Part shown: piece by piece, positions 12,601 through 22,539 of the stretch
Position numbering within the stretch: position 1 is the stretch's first letter
Layout of the letters: each line of letters begins with the position of its first letter
Source of the DNA: Lepidonotus clava
Taxonomy: Eukaryota > Annelida > Polychaeta > Phyllodocida > Polynoidae
Length of the DNA: 64,000 nucleotides
Assembly (NCBI GenBank): GCA_936440205.1
Contig: OW387140.1
Location: forward strand, 31,431,659 to 31,495,658
Reading direction: 5' to 3'
The notes under the pieces: generated by a model
What the model saw: only the letters and a program-made list of their open reading frames with translations
Database searches by the model: none
What the model was told of the DNA's origin: nothing
Position numbers and translations under genes: made by a program

Positions 12601-15600
12601 GCCCAGCCTCGGGACTACCATACGGCAGCTGATGGTCAGCGCCCGCTTGCTTCTTGGAATCGGAATAGGCATCAGTATAGCCTGAACCCAACTGTCCTGC
12701 AGTTGTCTTTTTGTAAGGGTCTTGATATGTGTTTTTCTGATACTGATCAGGGTATTTCTCCTTCCCATACACGTCCTGCAAACTTGTCTTATCTGTCGAC
12801 TGGTAAGGATATTGACTGCTATCCTTTGGTTGACCATACTGGTCTTTTGACTGGGTGGTGTAGCCATATTGGTCTTTGGTTTGGTTGACACCTTGGTAAG
12901 CATCTGCACCCTGGGTGTTGCTTGCATACTTGGATTGATCGGTTGCATAAGGGTACTGACCTTTGCTTAGGTCTGTGGTTTGTCCAGAGTGACTGTCCGT
13001 AGTGTGAGATTGATAAGGATATTGCGAGGTGTCTTTTGTTTGATTGTTATAGCCATATTGATCTTTTGTCTGACCATATGGGTCCTTCGTTTGGCCATAT
13101 GGATCTTTCGTTTGACCATAGGGGTCTTTTGTTTGGCCATAGGGGTCTTTTGTTTGGCCATAGGTATCCTTCGTCTGACCATAGGGATCTTTTGTCTGAC
13201 CATATTGGTCTTTAGCCTGCCCATAAGGATCTTTCGTCTGACCATATTGGTCTTTAGCCTGCCCATAAGGATCTTTTGTCTGACCATATTGGTCTTTAGC
13301 CTGTCCATAAGGATCTTTTGTTTGGCCATACTGATCTTTAGCCTGCCCATAAGGGTCTTTTGTATTGCCATACTGATCTTTGGTCTGACCATAAGGATCT
13401 TTTGTCTGACCATAGGGATCCTTTGTCTGACCATAAGGATCTTTTGTTTGTCCGTATGGATCCTTTTGCTTGTCGGTTTGTCCATAAGGGTCTTTTGTTT
13501 GACTGTAGGGGTCTTTTGGCTGTCCATATTGGTCTTTGGTTTGTGCATAGGGATCTTTAACATTACCATAAGCGTCTTTGGTTACCCCATACTGATCTTT
13601 TGTCTGACCGTATGCTGTTGTAGTTGGTACATTTTGTCCATATTTATCCTTGGTGTGTCCATAAGCATCAGTAGTTTGTCCATATGGATCTTTTGTTTGA
13701 CCATAGGGGTCTTTGGTTTGTCCATAAGGGTCTTTGGTTTGTCCATGGGGGTCCTTCGTTTGTCCATAAGGATCATTTGAGCCATATGCATTTTTTGTTT
13801 TATCCGTCTGACCATATGGATCTTTCACTTGACCATACGCATCTTTTGCTGTCTGGCCATAGGGGCTTTTGGCTCTTTCAACACTACGTCCATAGGCATC
13901 TGTATATGCTTCCTTTGTTAGGTTGGAATGCCCATATTGATCTTTTGTTGTTGTTGTTGTTGTTGTTTGTCCATAGGGATCTTTGGTCTTATCAAGGTGC
14001 TTGTATGGACTTTTAGCTCTATCAGTACGTCCATAGGGGTCTTTGTTAGCATCTGAATATGGATCTTTGGTTGTTTGATTATTTAGCCCATAGGAGTCAG
14101 TGGTAGTTGTGCTAGTATTTCCATATTGCCCTTTGCTTGTATCAGTATATCCATACTGGTCCTTACCATATGCATCTTTTGAGGCTGTGACATTGCCATA
14201 CTGATCTTTTGCTGATGTAATGTTACCATACTGATCTTTAACTGTAACATTACCATATTGATCCTTTACTGTCACATTACCATACTGATCCTTTGTAGTG
14301 ACATTACCATATTGATCTTTAGTAATAACATTGCCATACTGGTCTTTTGATGTTGTAACACTACCATGATTATCTTTTGTTGTTATTACATTTCCATATT
14401 GGTCTTTCATGGGATTGCCATATTGGTCTTTGGTTATAACATTGCCATATTGGTCTTTTGTTATCAAATTACCATACTGATCTTTAGTTTGTGCATTGGC
14501 ACCTGTGCCATAGCCATATTGGCTGCCTGCACCATATTGGTCTTTTGTTGTGGCGGTACCATATGGATCTTTAGTTGTGCTGGTGGTTCCATAAGGATCC
14601 TTGCTGGTTGTTCCATATGGATCTTTTGTTGTATTTGAAGTTCCGTATGGATCCTTAGTAGTAGTGGTAGTACCATATGGATCTTTTGTTGAATTGGTTG
14701 TACCATAAGGGTCCCTAGTTGCACTGGTGGTACCATAGGGGTCCTTGGTGGTATTTGTGGTACCATACGGGTCTTTTGTAGTTGCAGTACCATAGGGATC
14801 TTTGGTAGTGGTAGTACCATAGGGATCTTTGGTAGTACCATAAGGATCTTTGGTAGCAGTAGTACCATATGGATCTTTTGTTGCAGTGGTTGTACCATAG
14901 GGATCTTTGGTTGTGGTGGTACTGCCATATGGGTCTTTAGTACTTCCATAGGCGTCTCTGTTTGCCCCTGTAGTGCCATAGGGATCTTTGGTTGTATTTG
15001 TGGTACCATATGGGTCTTTGCTTGTAATGGGGTTCCCGTACTGATCTTTGGTCTGACCATATCCATACTGATCTTTGGCTGGAATGGTATTTCCATACTG
15101 ATCTTTGGTTTGTCCATAACCGTATGGATCTTTCTGAGTATTACCGTACTGATCCTTTGTTTGATTGTTGAGACCATACTGATCTTTTGTGCTTTGTGTA
15201 GTACCATAGGGGTCCTTGGTTAGATTTGAAGCACCATAAGGGTCCTTGGTTACATTGCCATATTGGTCCTTAGTTGTAGTATTGCCATACTGATCTTTGG
15301 TTTGCCCATAGCCATACTGATCCTTGGTTTGATTATTAAGACCATACTGATCCTTAGCCTGACCTGTTTGGTTGGAATATGAGTTTTGGTATCCATATTG
15401 ATCCTTAGTTGTTGTTGTTGTACCATGCTGATCTTGGGTCCCATATCCATATTTATCCTTTCCTTGAGTACCATACTGATCCCTGCCAGTATCTGCATAG
15501 TTCCCATATTGGTCCTTGATGGGGTCGGTATAACCATATTGAGCCTTTGTTGCATCCTTGCTGTAAGGATCTGCCTTTGTCTGAGCACCATAGCCATACT

Positions 15601-16960
15601 CATCCTTCGTTTGACTCGAATAGGGGTCCTTTTTCTGTCCATATGGGTCAGAGTACTTATCTGCCACTGGCTGGCCGTACTTATCCAATGTGCCATCTTG
15701 GTATTGATTCGGGTCCCTAGAGTAGTCCTGGGCTCCTTTTCCGTACTTCTGGTCAGTAGCAGTTGTACTCCCTTTCTTATACATATCCGCCTGCCTGGTG
15801 GCAGAATAAGCCGAGTATGGGTCCTTTGAAGCAGCCCCAGTTGCATCATGAGTCTTTGCATATGGGTCCTGCTGGGTAGGGTCTGTATAGTCCTTGGCAG
15901 TAGACCCGTACCGGTCATACGTCGTGTACTTGCTGGCAGGGGACTCCCCTCCTGCTGCGCCATAGCCGCGCGGACTGGCGCGGTGGGCGCGGTCGGAATG
16001 GACCTCTGCGACGGTGGTCTGGGTGAGCCTGGCTGACCCGGCCACATCCGGCGAGTCTGCCGCTGACGTCCGGTACATCTCGGAGTGCACGGGACTCCTG
16101 TGCACCTGCGGCGGGGTCCGCGGGGCCGGCTGGATGGGACCGGGTCCCCCATTCACCACCCCGGAGCCGGGCTTGGGCGCCACGTCGGTGAAGCGCGTGG
16201 GCTCGCCGTACAAGCTGTCCCGTGAGTACTCCGAGTCGTACCCGATCAGGGACTGCGCTGGCAGGCTGCCCTTTCGGGTGAGGCGCTGGTGGGCTGCTTG
16301 CTGTTGCTGCTGCTGCTGGTGATAGGTCATGTCGTCCGAGCTGTACTGCCTCCTGGGAGCTGGCGGTTTGGGCGGGGGCGCCTTGGTCACTGGCCGGCCG
16401 AACTGGTCGTAGGTGACCTGCCCCTGTTGGTACCCTCCTGCTCCTGCCCCGGCGGCCGCTGACCCGGTGGTACTGGGGCTGAAGGCGCTGCCGGACACCC
16501 CTCTGGTGCCATAGCTGTCGGTGGTACTGGTCACTCCGGCCGCCGCCCTGCCCTGCTGGCCTGCGCCGTACCCTCCAGCCTGAGGCACCTGTTGCTGGGC
16601 CCCATACTGAGAGGACTGCTGGGCGCCATACCCTTGCTGTTGCTGGTACCCTTGCTGCTGTTGTTGCGGCTGTTGTTGTTGTTGCTGCTGTTGTTGCTGA
16701 AGCCGCTGCTGTTCTTGTTGGTATTGTTGGAACGGATCAGGCTCGGTTTGTTTCAGCAGCCCGCCCACCTGGTTGATGCCCGAGGAGAGCCCTCCGACGA
16801 GGCCCTTTCCCGCGCCGCCCAGGGCCCCCATCAGCCTGGAGGAGCCCTCAGTGAGAGACGATCGCAGGGCCCCGCCCCGGATGAAGCCGCCGCCCTGGTC
16901 GTCGTTGCCCTCTCCGCCCGCGTCCAGCGACAAGCGCCGGGCCAACCCGCTGAAGTTCAT
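503..16960 (-). CDS. KIAA0513: KIAA0513-like protein (SBF1/SBF2-type domain) with giant N-terminal tandem-repeat region; four coding exons in window, 3' end off the left edge
   Basis: Coding exons are 16960-11751, 7919-7871, 3411-3367 and 647-503. All introns are GT-AG: donors gtgagc, gtaagt, gtaggt, gtgggt; acceptors ctatttccag, tatgttgcag, ttcttcgcag. Phases (2, 0, 0, then 1) keep one open frame. The spliced core reads RDAMHFMKSFVTRIFHG, then GGITPQDKAKFGMLCQ, then HPPGRIWFARFVNAE, then RANTQRVEEQTFFKLVQFFA, then ICLFECAQEEDWGPAKTLMT and MCFTFYYE. From memory, human KIAA0513 has in the same order ALRDFMRGYVEKIFSG, EEKAKFGEYC, GREWFARYVSAQR and ATFYRLVQSFAVVLFEC, then DDFGPAKNLMTMCFTYY. The human protein is about 411 residues, cytoplasmic and poorly understood; brain expression and neuronal links have been reported. 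Here at least 1,816 residues are encoded before the left edge, so the repeat-rich N-terminus is the novelty. Family assignment is firm; function is not known. Confidence 0.92.
648..3366 (-). other. KIAA0513-like intron 3
   Basis: A 2.7-kb AT-rich intron between exons 3 and 4. One copy of the enriched 9-mer GAGCAGCTC sits at 712-720, just upstream of the exon 4 acceptor. Short open frames at 1312-1569, 1949-2218 and 2577-2997 have no recognisable domain or flanking signals and are treated as chance. Confidence 0.8.
3367..3411 (-). CDS. KIAA0513: KIAA0513-like exon 3 (45 nt microexon)
   Basis: Acceptor tatgttgcag precedes 3411 and donor GAG|gtaggt follows 3367. Fifteen codons, phase 0 on both sides, give HPPGRIWFARFVNAE, aligning with GREWFARYVSAQ of human KIAA0513. 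Because it is a multiple of three with phase 0 at both ends, it could be skipped without a frame shift; skipping would remove the conserved WFARFV segment. Confidence 0.88.
3519..3652. repeat. Imperfect tandem repeat, unit about 55 bp
   Basis: The phrase ctatagtgtctttggtctct (3542) recurs as ctatggtgtctttggtccct (3597), with flanking tttttcatcactatt-type sequence at each end. About 2.4 copies. Confidence 0.7.
5308..5373. other. Hairpin with a perfect 15-bp stem in intron 2
   Basis: GGGAAATCCAAGCTT (5313-5327) is exactly inverted at 5354-5368 with a 26-base loop. A T-T mismatch followed by weak A-T and G-T pairs extends the stem by a few bases. Total about 66 nt, precursor-microRNA-sized, but the perfect stem is short and I recognise no known microRNA seed. 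Confidence 0.5.
6912..7002. repeat. Two-copy tandem duplication, unit about 49 bp
   Basis: The phrase aaataaaccaaaacaccaga ... acagggcttgcaa occurs at 6912-6953 and again at 6961-7002 with few differences. Confidence 0.85.
7051..7204. mobile_element. Short non-autonomous TIR element, copy A of a TTAA-flanked family
   Basis: The left end reads ATATTCTACTAGGCGATTTT after TTAAGCCC. The right end is its inverse (AAAATCGGCTAGTGGAATAC). About 150 bp with no coding capacity. TTAA at 7049-7052 suggests a TTAA target, as for piggyBac- or Kolobok-type transposases. See copies at 22202, 28312, 39473, 50128 and 57690. Confidence 0.7.
7871..7919 (-). CDS. KIAA0513: KIAA0513-like exon 2 (49 nt)
   Basis: Acceptor ctatttccag ends at 7920 and donor CAG|gtaagt follows 7871. 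The first base A completes the Gly codon GG|A split from exon 1. The remaining 16 codons give GGITPQDKAKFGMLCQ. The KAKFG core matches KAKFGEYC of the vertebrate family after its IFSGG. The splice sites are strong and the phase agrees, so this tiny exon is well supported despite being too short for ORF calling. Confidence 0.88.
7920..11750 (-). other. KIAA0513-like intron 1
   Basis: A 3.8-kb intron between the giant exon and exon 2. Possible regulatory patches: 8560-8665 (CCAAT-type and AGGTCC/AGGTGACCT sites), 9360-9520 (GC-richer, with GAGCTGCTC at 9391-9399 and GCGCGCGC near 9503) and 10530-10740 (full CRE TGACGTCA at 10554-10561 in a GC-richer block). No other exon was recognised. Confidence 0.75.
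11751..16960 (-). CDS. KIAA0513: KIAA0513-like coding exon 1 (repeat exon, residues 1-1737)
   Basis: Start ATG at 16960-16958 has A at -3, and an in-frame TGA lies 16-18 bases upstream, so this start is well supported. Layout: residues 1-70 Gly/Leu-rich with RRLS at 8-11; 78-125 Gln-rich with a Q10 run; 104-190 Tyr/Gly/Gln/Ala/Ser-rich, prion-like; PPPKPPAP at about 195-202, an SH3-ligand type; 230-345 Ser/Pro-rich with SP sites; about 350-1395 tandem KD[P/Q]YG repeats; about 1465-1525 a second short series built on SPYGDR; 1530-1715 acidic/Ser linker; 1720-1737 start of the conserved domain. No signal peptide or membrane segment is seen. The frame ends after the donor at 11750/11749 (ATGG|GTGAGC); the TGA just inside is intronic. 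The exon is open for 5.2 kb with no break. Confidence 0.93.
12780..15910 (-). repeat. Coding tandem-repeat array, core KD[P/Q]YG, unit 6-11 residues
   Basis: About 1,040 residues are built from units starting KD[P/Q]YG followed by a variable tail. I count about 72 exact KDPYG/KDQYG cores plus some 20 variants (KDAYG, RDPYG, KDKYG, KDPYS, KSPYG). Tails fall into blocks: mixed NNQ/GYGQ tails (about 15050-15400), Thr/Ser tails TTTT (14530-15010), Asn tails NVIT/NVTV (14190-14480) and QT tails (13060-13780). Third codon positions vary between units while Lys, Asp, Tyr and Gly are kept, which points to selection on the protein. Confidence 0.95.
13060..13520 (-). repeat. Near-homogeneous 21-bp coding satellite (KDPYGQT units)
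   Basis: About 22 consecutive seven-residue units in exact register. Within it (about 13184-13350) the units alternate KDPYGQA and KDQYGQT four times, forming a 42-bp higher-order repeat. This is the youngest-looking, most homogeneous part of the array, and so the part most likely to vary in length between individuals. Confidence 0.9.
16622..16735 (-). repeat. CAG/CAA-rich polyglutamine tract in exon 1
   Basis: On the plus strand this is a CTG/TTG run. It encodes Gln runs of 10 and 5 around one Pro, plus QQQQ before GYG. CAA and CAG are mixed, which usually slows length instability. Confidence 0.9.
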
Positions 16961-17260
16961 CTTGGTGTTATACTCTCAGATTACTCTGTGTAGTATTGGT
17001 GGCTGCCTGCGCGACGCTGGAGGTTGTGGGTGGTCGTGGGGGGCCTGCGTCCCCTACTGCCGGCTGTGGCGGCGGACCCTGGAGGACGACAACACTCAGA
17101 GACGGCCGCCGAGCCGGTCAGGCGACTGGATGGCCGCACCGGGCCTCACACTGCAAAGACACGACCACAGAAACGTTATATTCAATGCTGTCTAAAAATT
17201 GTCCATTCCATTGACACATTGTATTCTGTCACTGTGTGCATGTATGATTTGAGTGAGGGT
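16961..17260 (-). promoter_or_regulatory. 5' UTR and probable promoter or upstream-exon boundary of the KIAA0513-like gene
   Basis: The strip 16975-17155 is clearly GC-richer than its flanks, as expected around a transcription start. Read on the minus strand, TATAAC at about 17180 lies some 29 bases upstream of an initiator-like GCAGTG at about 17152. The same spot also reads as a splice acceptor (tcgtgtctttgcag, exon from 17150). So either transcription starts near 17150, or a non-coding exon is spliced there. The sequence cannot decide between these; only a 5' end map or cDNA would. Confidence 0.4.
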
Positions 17261-20200
17261 GGGGTTATCACGAAAGCAGGTTCATAATGAGAGCTTACTA
17301 CATATATCATACTATGCTTTTTATATCAGAGAACTATCTATTCCCCTGCTTGCTCACTCACTGAGGTCTATGAAGGACAAATTCTGTTCACCCATTTACA
17401 AAACACACCCGCATGTACATTATAAAATATAATGACAACGATTGAAAGTTATCTATGGGATTGTCCATTAAATTTTATGTTGTATGAACGATAATTGCAG
17501 TACGAGTATGATCATTTTTCATGCGGCCCATAAGTTGATTCATGGAATGATAAGTGTAAAAGATAATAAAGATGGAAGCGATATAAAGATGTCAAAGTAG
17601 CATGTACTTGTATTGAGTGCCCTGTTTTACATGCGAGTTCAATTAAGTTTTCAAAGCAGGTGCGTGTTTCTAAGTCGAATATTATAATTCTTTACCGTTA
17701 GGTTTTTGCCATTAATATCATAATATCAAAGGCAGTAGGTACCCAACCGACTTAAATCCAGGAAAAATAGGAATGAAGCCTAATACAGCAGATCTATAAC
17801 ATCAAGAGGACGGACTGAGTGCAGATTAAAACCTTAAAACCAGCTCTGGGACGGGTTGTTAGCAGGTTAAAGACCCAACAAATTGCTATGATTAGTCGCT
17901 CATTGGGCATTACGTGGGATATTACTGTCTCATCTAGGGGACATTACGTTCGTTAGGTGTGTTACTCTTGGGAGACATTGATTCTCTAATCTGTCCAATG
18001 ATTGTCACTGATCTCTTATCTACGTGGAAATACTGCATGTCGTATTGAAAAAGATGTATTTGTAACAAGGTGAATTATAGAATTCATGAAAATAATTGCA
18101 CTGGATGTGTTTGTGGGGAAAAAAGGGAAAAGATGAATGGTCATTTGCTTCACCAGGATTGTTCCTACTGTTGGGCACTATTGTAACTATACCTTTAATG
18201 CTAGCTGCATGTGCATTAGTAAATACATGTCTCTATTTGTCAGTCTACAAAGGTATTCGTTTTTTGCTCGGTGCGATATCAATTTGTTATCTGCATAACT
18301 GTTAAAACAATAATGGAGATTACACATGTACATAGGCCTAACAAAGCCACTGATAGTATATTTTATTTTTATATATTCGGGAAGAGCAAGTAGATAGAAC
18401 GTTATCATAGCGCTTAGTAACATTAAATCTGATCGAAAGTGCTGACAATTTGGCATACGCTTATGGATGTTTCCCTGTAGGATAAGACTTATATCAGAAA
18501 AAGAGTTGCAAGAAAACTGAGAATGAGATGATATCCAAGTACAGGGCAATTTCATATTGTACATTTGTCTTGAAATGAGGATTGCTGAGGAGACATTCAA
18601 TACGAATTGTATGCTGAATATCTCCTCAACAACCAGTCAATTGATTACTGTGTAATATCCATAAGACAATTCAAAACTCCTGTTCAATAAATAGCCTTGT
18701 GTCATTTCATCCCTCTATGACGACCATATGCGACAAGAAGACTACATTAATAGTGCAACTGAGTCGACCCCTTTAACTACCTCTAGACCTTACAGATTAA
18801 TTGTGGATAACTCCGAGAATAAAAATAGCAATGATTCAGTAACATCCCCTCAATACAGCTGGGTTGCGGTCCAAGAATAGATCAGGGTGGCTCGCGAAAT
18901 AATACATATCATCGCCGTATGCACATGTCGGTGTCTTACAGCCATGTATGAGTGCAGGTTAAGTGAACTCGAAGACGAACCACTGTTTATAACCACATTC
19001 GAAAAAAAGACACCCCTCACATACCCATCTCCCCACAATCTCAACAAATTCCTCTCTTTTTTCTATTCCTCTGATTCTTCCCCTTTTTTTTTCTCTCAAA
19101 GCTAATTCCCACCATGGACCAACTCCCGACCGCCGGCCCCACTGTTCAAACAAAGACCGAGGCCGGCCCAGACAAGCCCATGAGTTGCTCACTGTATCGG
19201 GTGTTATTGACTGAGAGCTGCTCGCCGCCGCCACCATCTATCATGTTCCACTGTGCCGTTAAATTACTTCAGGATTCTCGTCATCCATCCTGCCCAGTGT
19301 CATCTGATTACCTCCCGACCATCCATCAAGTTCAGTCCCTTCTCGCTTTACCCGACAGCCGCCACGTCGCCTCAGGGTCAACTGGCAAGGAAGTGGCTTC
19401 AACGCCTGAGCCTCTTGTGTTATGTCACTGATGGCGATGAGAAACTCGCGTGTGTGTCAAATGGGTATAGCTTTGGGTTTTATGTAGTTAATTTGGTCAG
19501 TGATCAGTTACGGCTGTTGAGTATGTGAATTTTGTGAGTGTGGCTTATACCCTTGTGCTAAAAGAACGGTTATGAATATTGTTTGATATATTGTAACGGC
19601 AATGATTGTGTGATCCTATTAAGAAATATCTTCTTAGATATCTATTTCTATAAAAAATGAACTTCGGACTTCAAAGCTAATTTCGGAACACAATGTGAAC
19701 TCGGTAAAAATAAAAAATATCTAAATAAAACATCTCGCTGAAAACTAGTACATACCAAACACAATAAGAATGATGTTAACATAAGCTGAAAAACGCCAAT
19801 AGAGAAATCACTTTGTTGACATTGTTTTAGTCTGCAATTAAAGTTATCCATGTAATCTGAGTTAGCCCCCCCTCAGTTGAGACAGCAATCAGAGTAAGTG
19901 TCCTGGCGCCGGACGTTAAGTGGGGAGTCACGTAGGCTGTCCCCCGAGAGGCCCATCAAAGCAATTGGCACTAACTGGCTTTAAGCCCTTAAACATCTGA
20001 CATTTATAGTGCTTAATCTACAACGCTTGCAGTCCATGTGAACGATATTTGCTCAATCTGTAACTTTACCGCCAATTATTGTATGGGTTATACTGATGAC
20101 CGTAATCTGAACTGTGAGTTTGAAAATGTTACTTTTTTAATTAGGTTATTGGTGCATTTTAGACACATCACTTAATCTTCTTTGTAGGAATTGATCTGTT

Positions 20201-22197
20201 CTATTTGGGTGTACTTAAGCATATATAGATCGGGTAGTAGTGGCAAAATCAAGCAGTCTTCATCTATGTGATGGAGTAGCTTTCTACTGTTCCACTTCAT
20301 GACCTCAGGTATTATGTCATTGGCACTACACCACTCCTGCCATTAGATAAAAAAAACACGGAATGCTCCATGCCAAATCAAACCGTCCATGAAACTGATC
20401 AAATTTGATCAGACAGCTTCTCCCCTTTGCCCTTGCGGCGGTTATCACGAGTGAGTTCATAATTCCAAAGGCCACTTTCCAATTGCCAACTTTCATTCTG
20501 TAACGGACGAGTCATGAATATCAAATGTTAAAGCAAACCATTCATTGAGGGCCATCATTGGGGCCATCGCAGTTAATTTCGGAAACAAAGTTACCTGATT
20601 ATGTCTTTTGTCCACTTCACAATTAGTAATTAGGTAATTAGTCCAACTTCCATTGCCTAATATTCACACCCCGAACAAGAATATACCCCCTGGAAATACA
20701 CCAGGTATATCCAGGACCCCTGTGGGGTGGTGGTCAGCAGGGTACATACTGCCATAGACCCACATACAGTTCTATGATAATACCTGCAGGCCGTCAGGGT
20801 CGGTGTGATCGATGGTCGGCCCCACTCCCCACATTATACCTGCCGGGAGCTGTATGCAGCCATATAATTGACACCTGAATTATTGACAACGACCTTTGAC
20901 AGCTCCGTGGTCTCCAAAGCAGGCCCCCCTGCCGTGCCTATTTGCCGGCCTGTATACACCATTCGGAAGTCTATAATCACACATTATGGTTATGTCATAG
21001 GGGTGGTTTCCACACAGCTGGGCACATGTATGTATAAGTTGGTTGAATAGTAGCCTGTTACGTATTCATGGGTTAGAAGTTTATCAATGTATGTCTATGG
21101 GATCACTTTTCGAGACGAAGTTATTTTTGAAGCGGCCCATTTGAAACTCATATATCTCTGTCCTGGCTCATAGGTCAAAAGTGAGATCATTTTACATTCG
21201 AGGGGATGTTCGAACGTAACATTTGATGGATTAGTAAAGCTATGACAAGAAACACGATAGAAAAAGAAGTAATATTCTAAAATGAAATTGTAACATATGA
21301 AGAAAAAATATCACACAGTATGGATTTATGAATACTTTCTAAAAGTAATATGAAATTATAATGCCTATCTAGAGTCAATCCCGTACAACGCCCAAACACC
21401 AGTCAACCTATTATCCTATGATTCACCAATCTCCTCATCCTCTATAATAATATCACCCATGACAAGGTACTTCCCCATTAAGTGTTGACACCCAGGTGAG
21501 CGCCTCCTCCACCAGGTGAGCTGCTCGGAGCAGCTCGCTGGTGATACCTGACCCTGGAGTCGTGGCGGGTGTGGTGAGCCACTCCCGGGGGTGTAGGGTC
21601 ATCGTGTGGTCCCACGCTGATATGGTAATCCGACCCCAGACACACCTGTCAGGTACTGGAGGCGCCAGCTGCACGACTTGACCAACTTGACCAAAGTTCC
21701 CAGGCAAAAAGTGTGTTTAACTTTATAGATTGACGTAAATACTGTTCTTTTGGATTAGAATTGGATATCAAATTAAATAATTTGGTTTTTCTCTCCGAAA
21801 ATAGCTACTTAGTGGACACACCCTGTTTGTTTGTGTGTGTTTGTAGCGTTTTGTTTTGTTTAAAACGTTTCTCAATTCACTGCATGTGTTTCTAAGAATC
21901 AGTTTTAATATTAACATGGCTAATTGAATCGAATAACAACTGTACTGAATATCACATAAACTTTGAATTCGGCCCATAGTTTATCTGCCTAGGCCTCGCT
22001 CGCAGGCATATATTTGTGTAATGCTAGATTTCCATTATGCTGTACTAGGACAGGGTCATACACCTTACATTAGAGCGACATGGACATAGTCATGAATCAT
22101 GCCATTTGATTAATATGTGTCCATTTGTTAGAGGACACAACCACTTTATATTTGTAACACTTTGCAATTAGTTTTATGAGTAAGGACCCGATAAGAC
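17261..22197. other. Intergenic region, no gene seen
   Basis: AT-rich DNA upstream of the KIAA0513-like gene. Contains TAGGCCTA at 18333, the enriched 9-mer at 19215, 21518 and 21528, a TCF/LEF-like CATCAAAG at 19954-19961, homeodomain-type TAATTAG repeats near 20620-20645, and a GC-richer block at 20690-20960. Open frames of 137 aa (18187-18600) and 105 aa (19114-19431) look random. No transcription unit recognised. Confidence 0.6.
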
Positions 22198-22201
22198 TTA
22201 A

Positions 22202-22472
22202 GGCATATTCCACTATGTGGTGGTTTGCTCGCGGTGGGCAATTTACTAGTGGTGTTTGGCGCCACCGCTAGTAAATCTTGCCACCGCAAGGTGGTATATA
22301 GGTATTTGCTTGTGATGTTGCTTGCGGCGGTGCTTGCAGTGGGCACTATAATAGCGGTGGTCATTTGCTTGTGGCAGCAGAAATGAACATGTTCGTTTCT
22401 GCGCCGCTAACTCCTTGCATTGGGGCCAGAAAACAACGCTAGTGTCAACCACTGCAAGGTGGAATATACCCC
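22202..22472. mobile_element. Non-autonomous TIR element, copy C (diverged, G/C-rich interior)
   Basis: The left end GGCATATTCCAC follows TTAA (22198-22201). The right end GTGGAATATACC is its inverse. The interior repeats CCACCGC/GCGGTGG and TGCTTGCGG phrases several times, and similar phrases (gcggccggtgcttgcg) continue to about 22530, so the true right end may lie further out. Family membership is less sure than for the 7,051 and 39,473 copies. Confidence 0.5.
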
Positions 22473-22539
22473 ATTTTTGGGACTTTTTACTAGTGTTTAT
22501 GGGTTTGCGGCCGGTGCTTGCGTTGGTTTGGGCAAACAA

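Noticed and set aside
12980-13780. Plus-strand 266-aa hydrophobic open frame opposite the repeat array, and other long frames at 11753-12427, 14464-15207 and 15250-16152
   Set aside because: They follow the 21-bp periodicity of the minus-strand coding array; a repeat with no stop in one unit stays open in several frames. Splicing, start context and homology all support the minus-strand frame.
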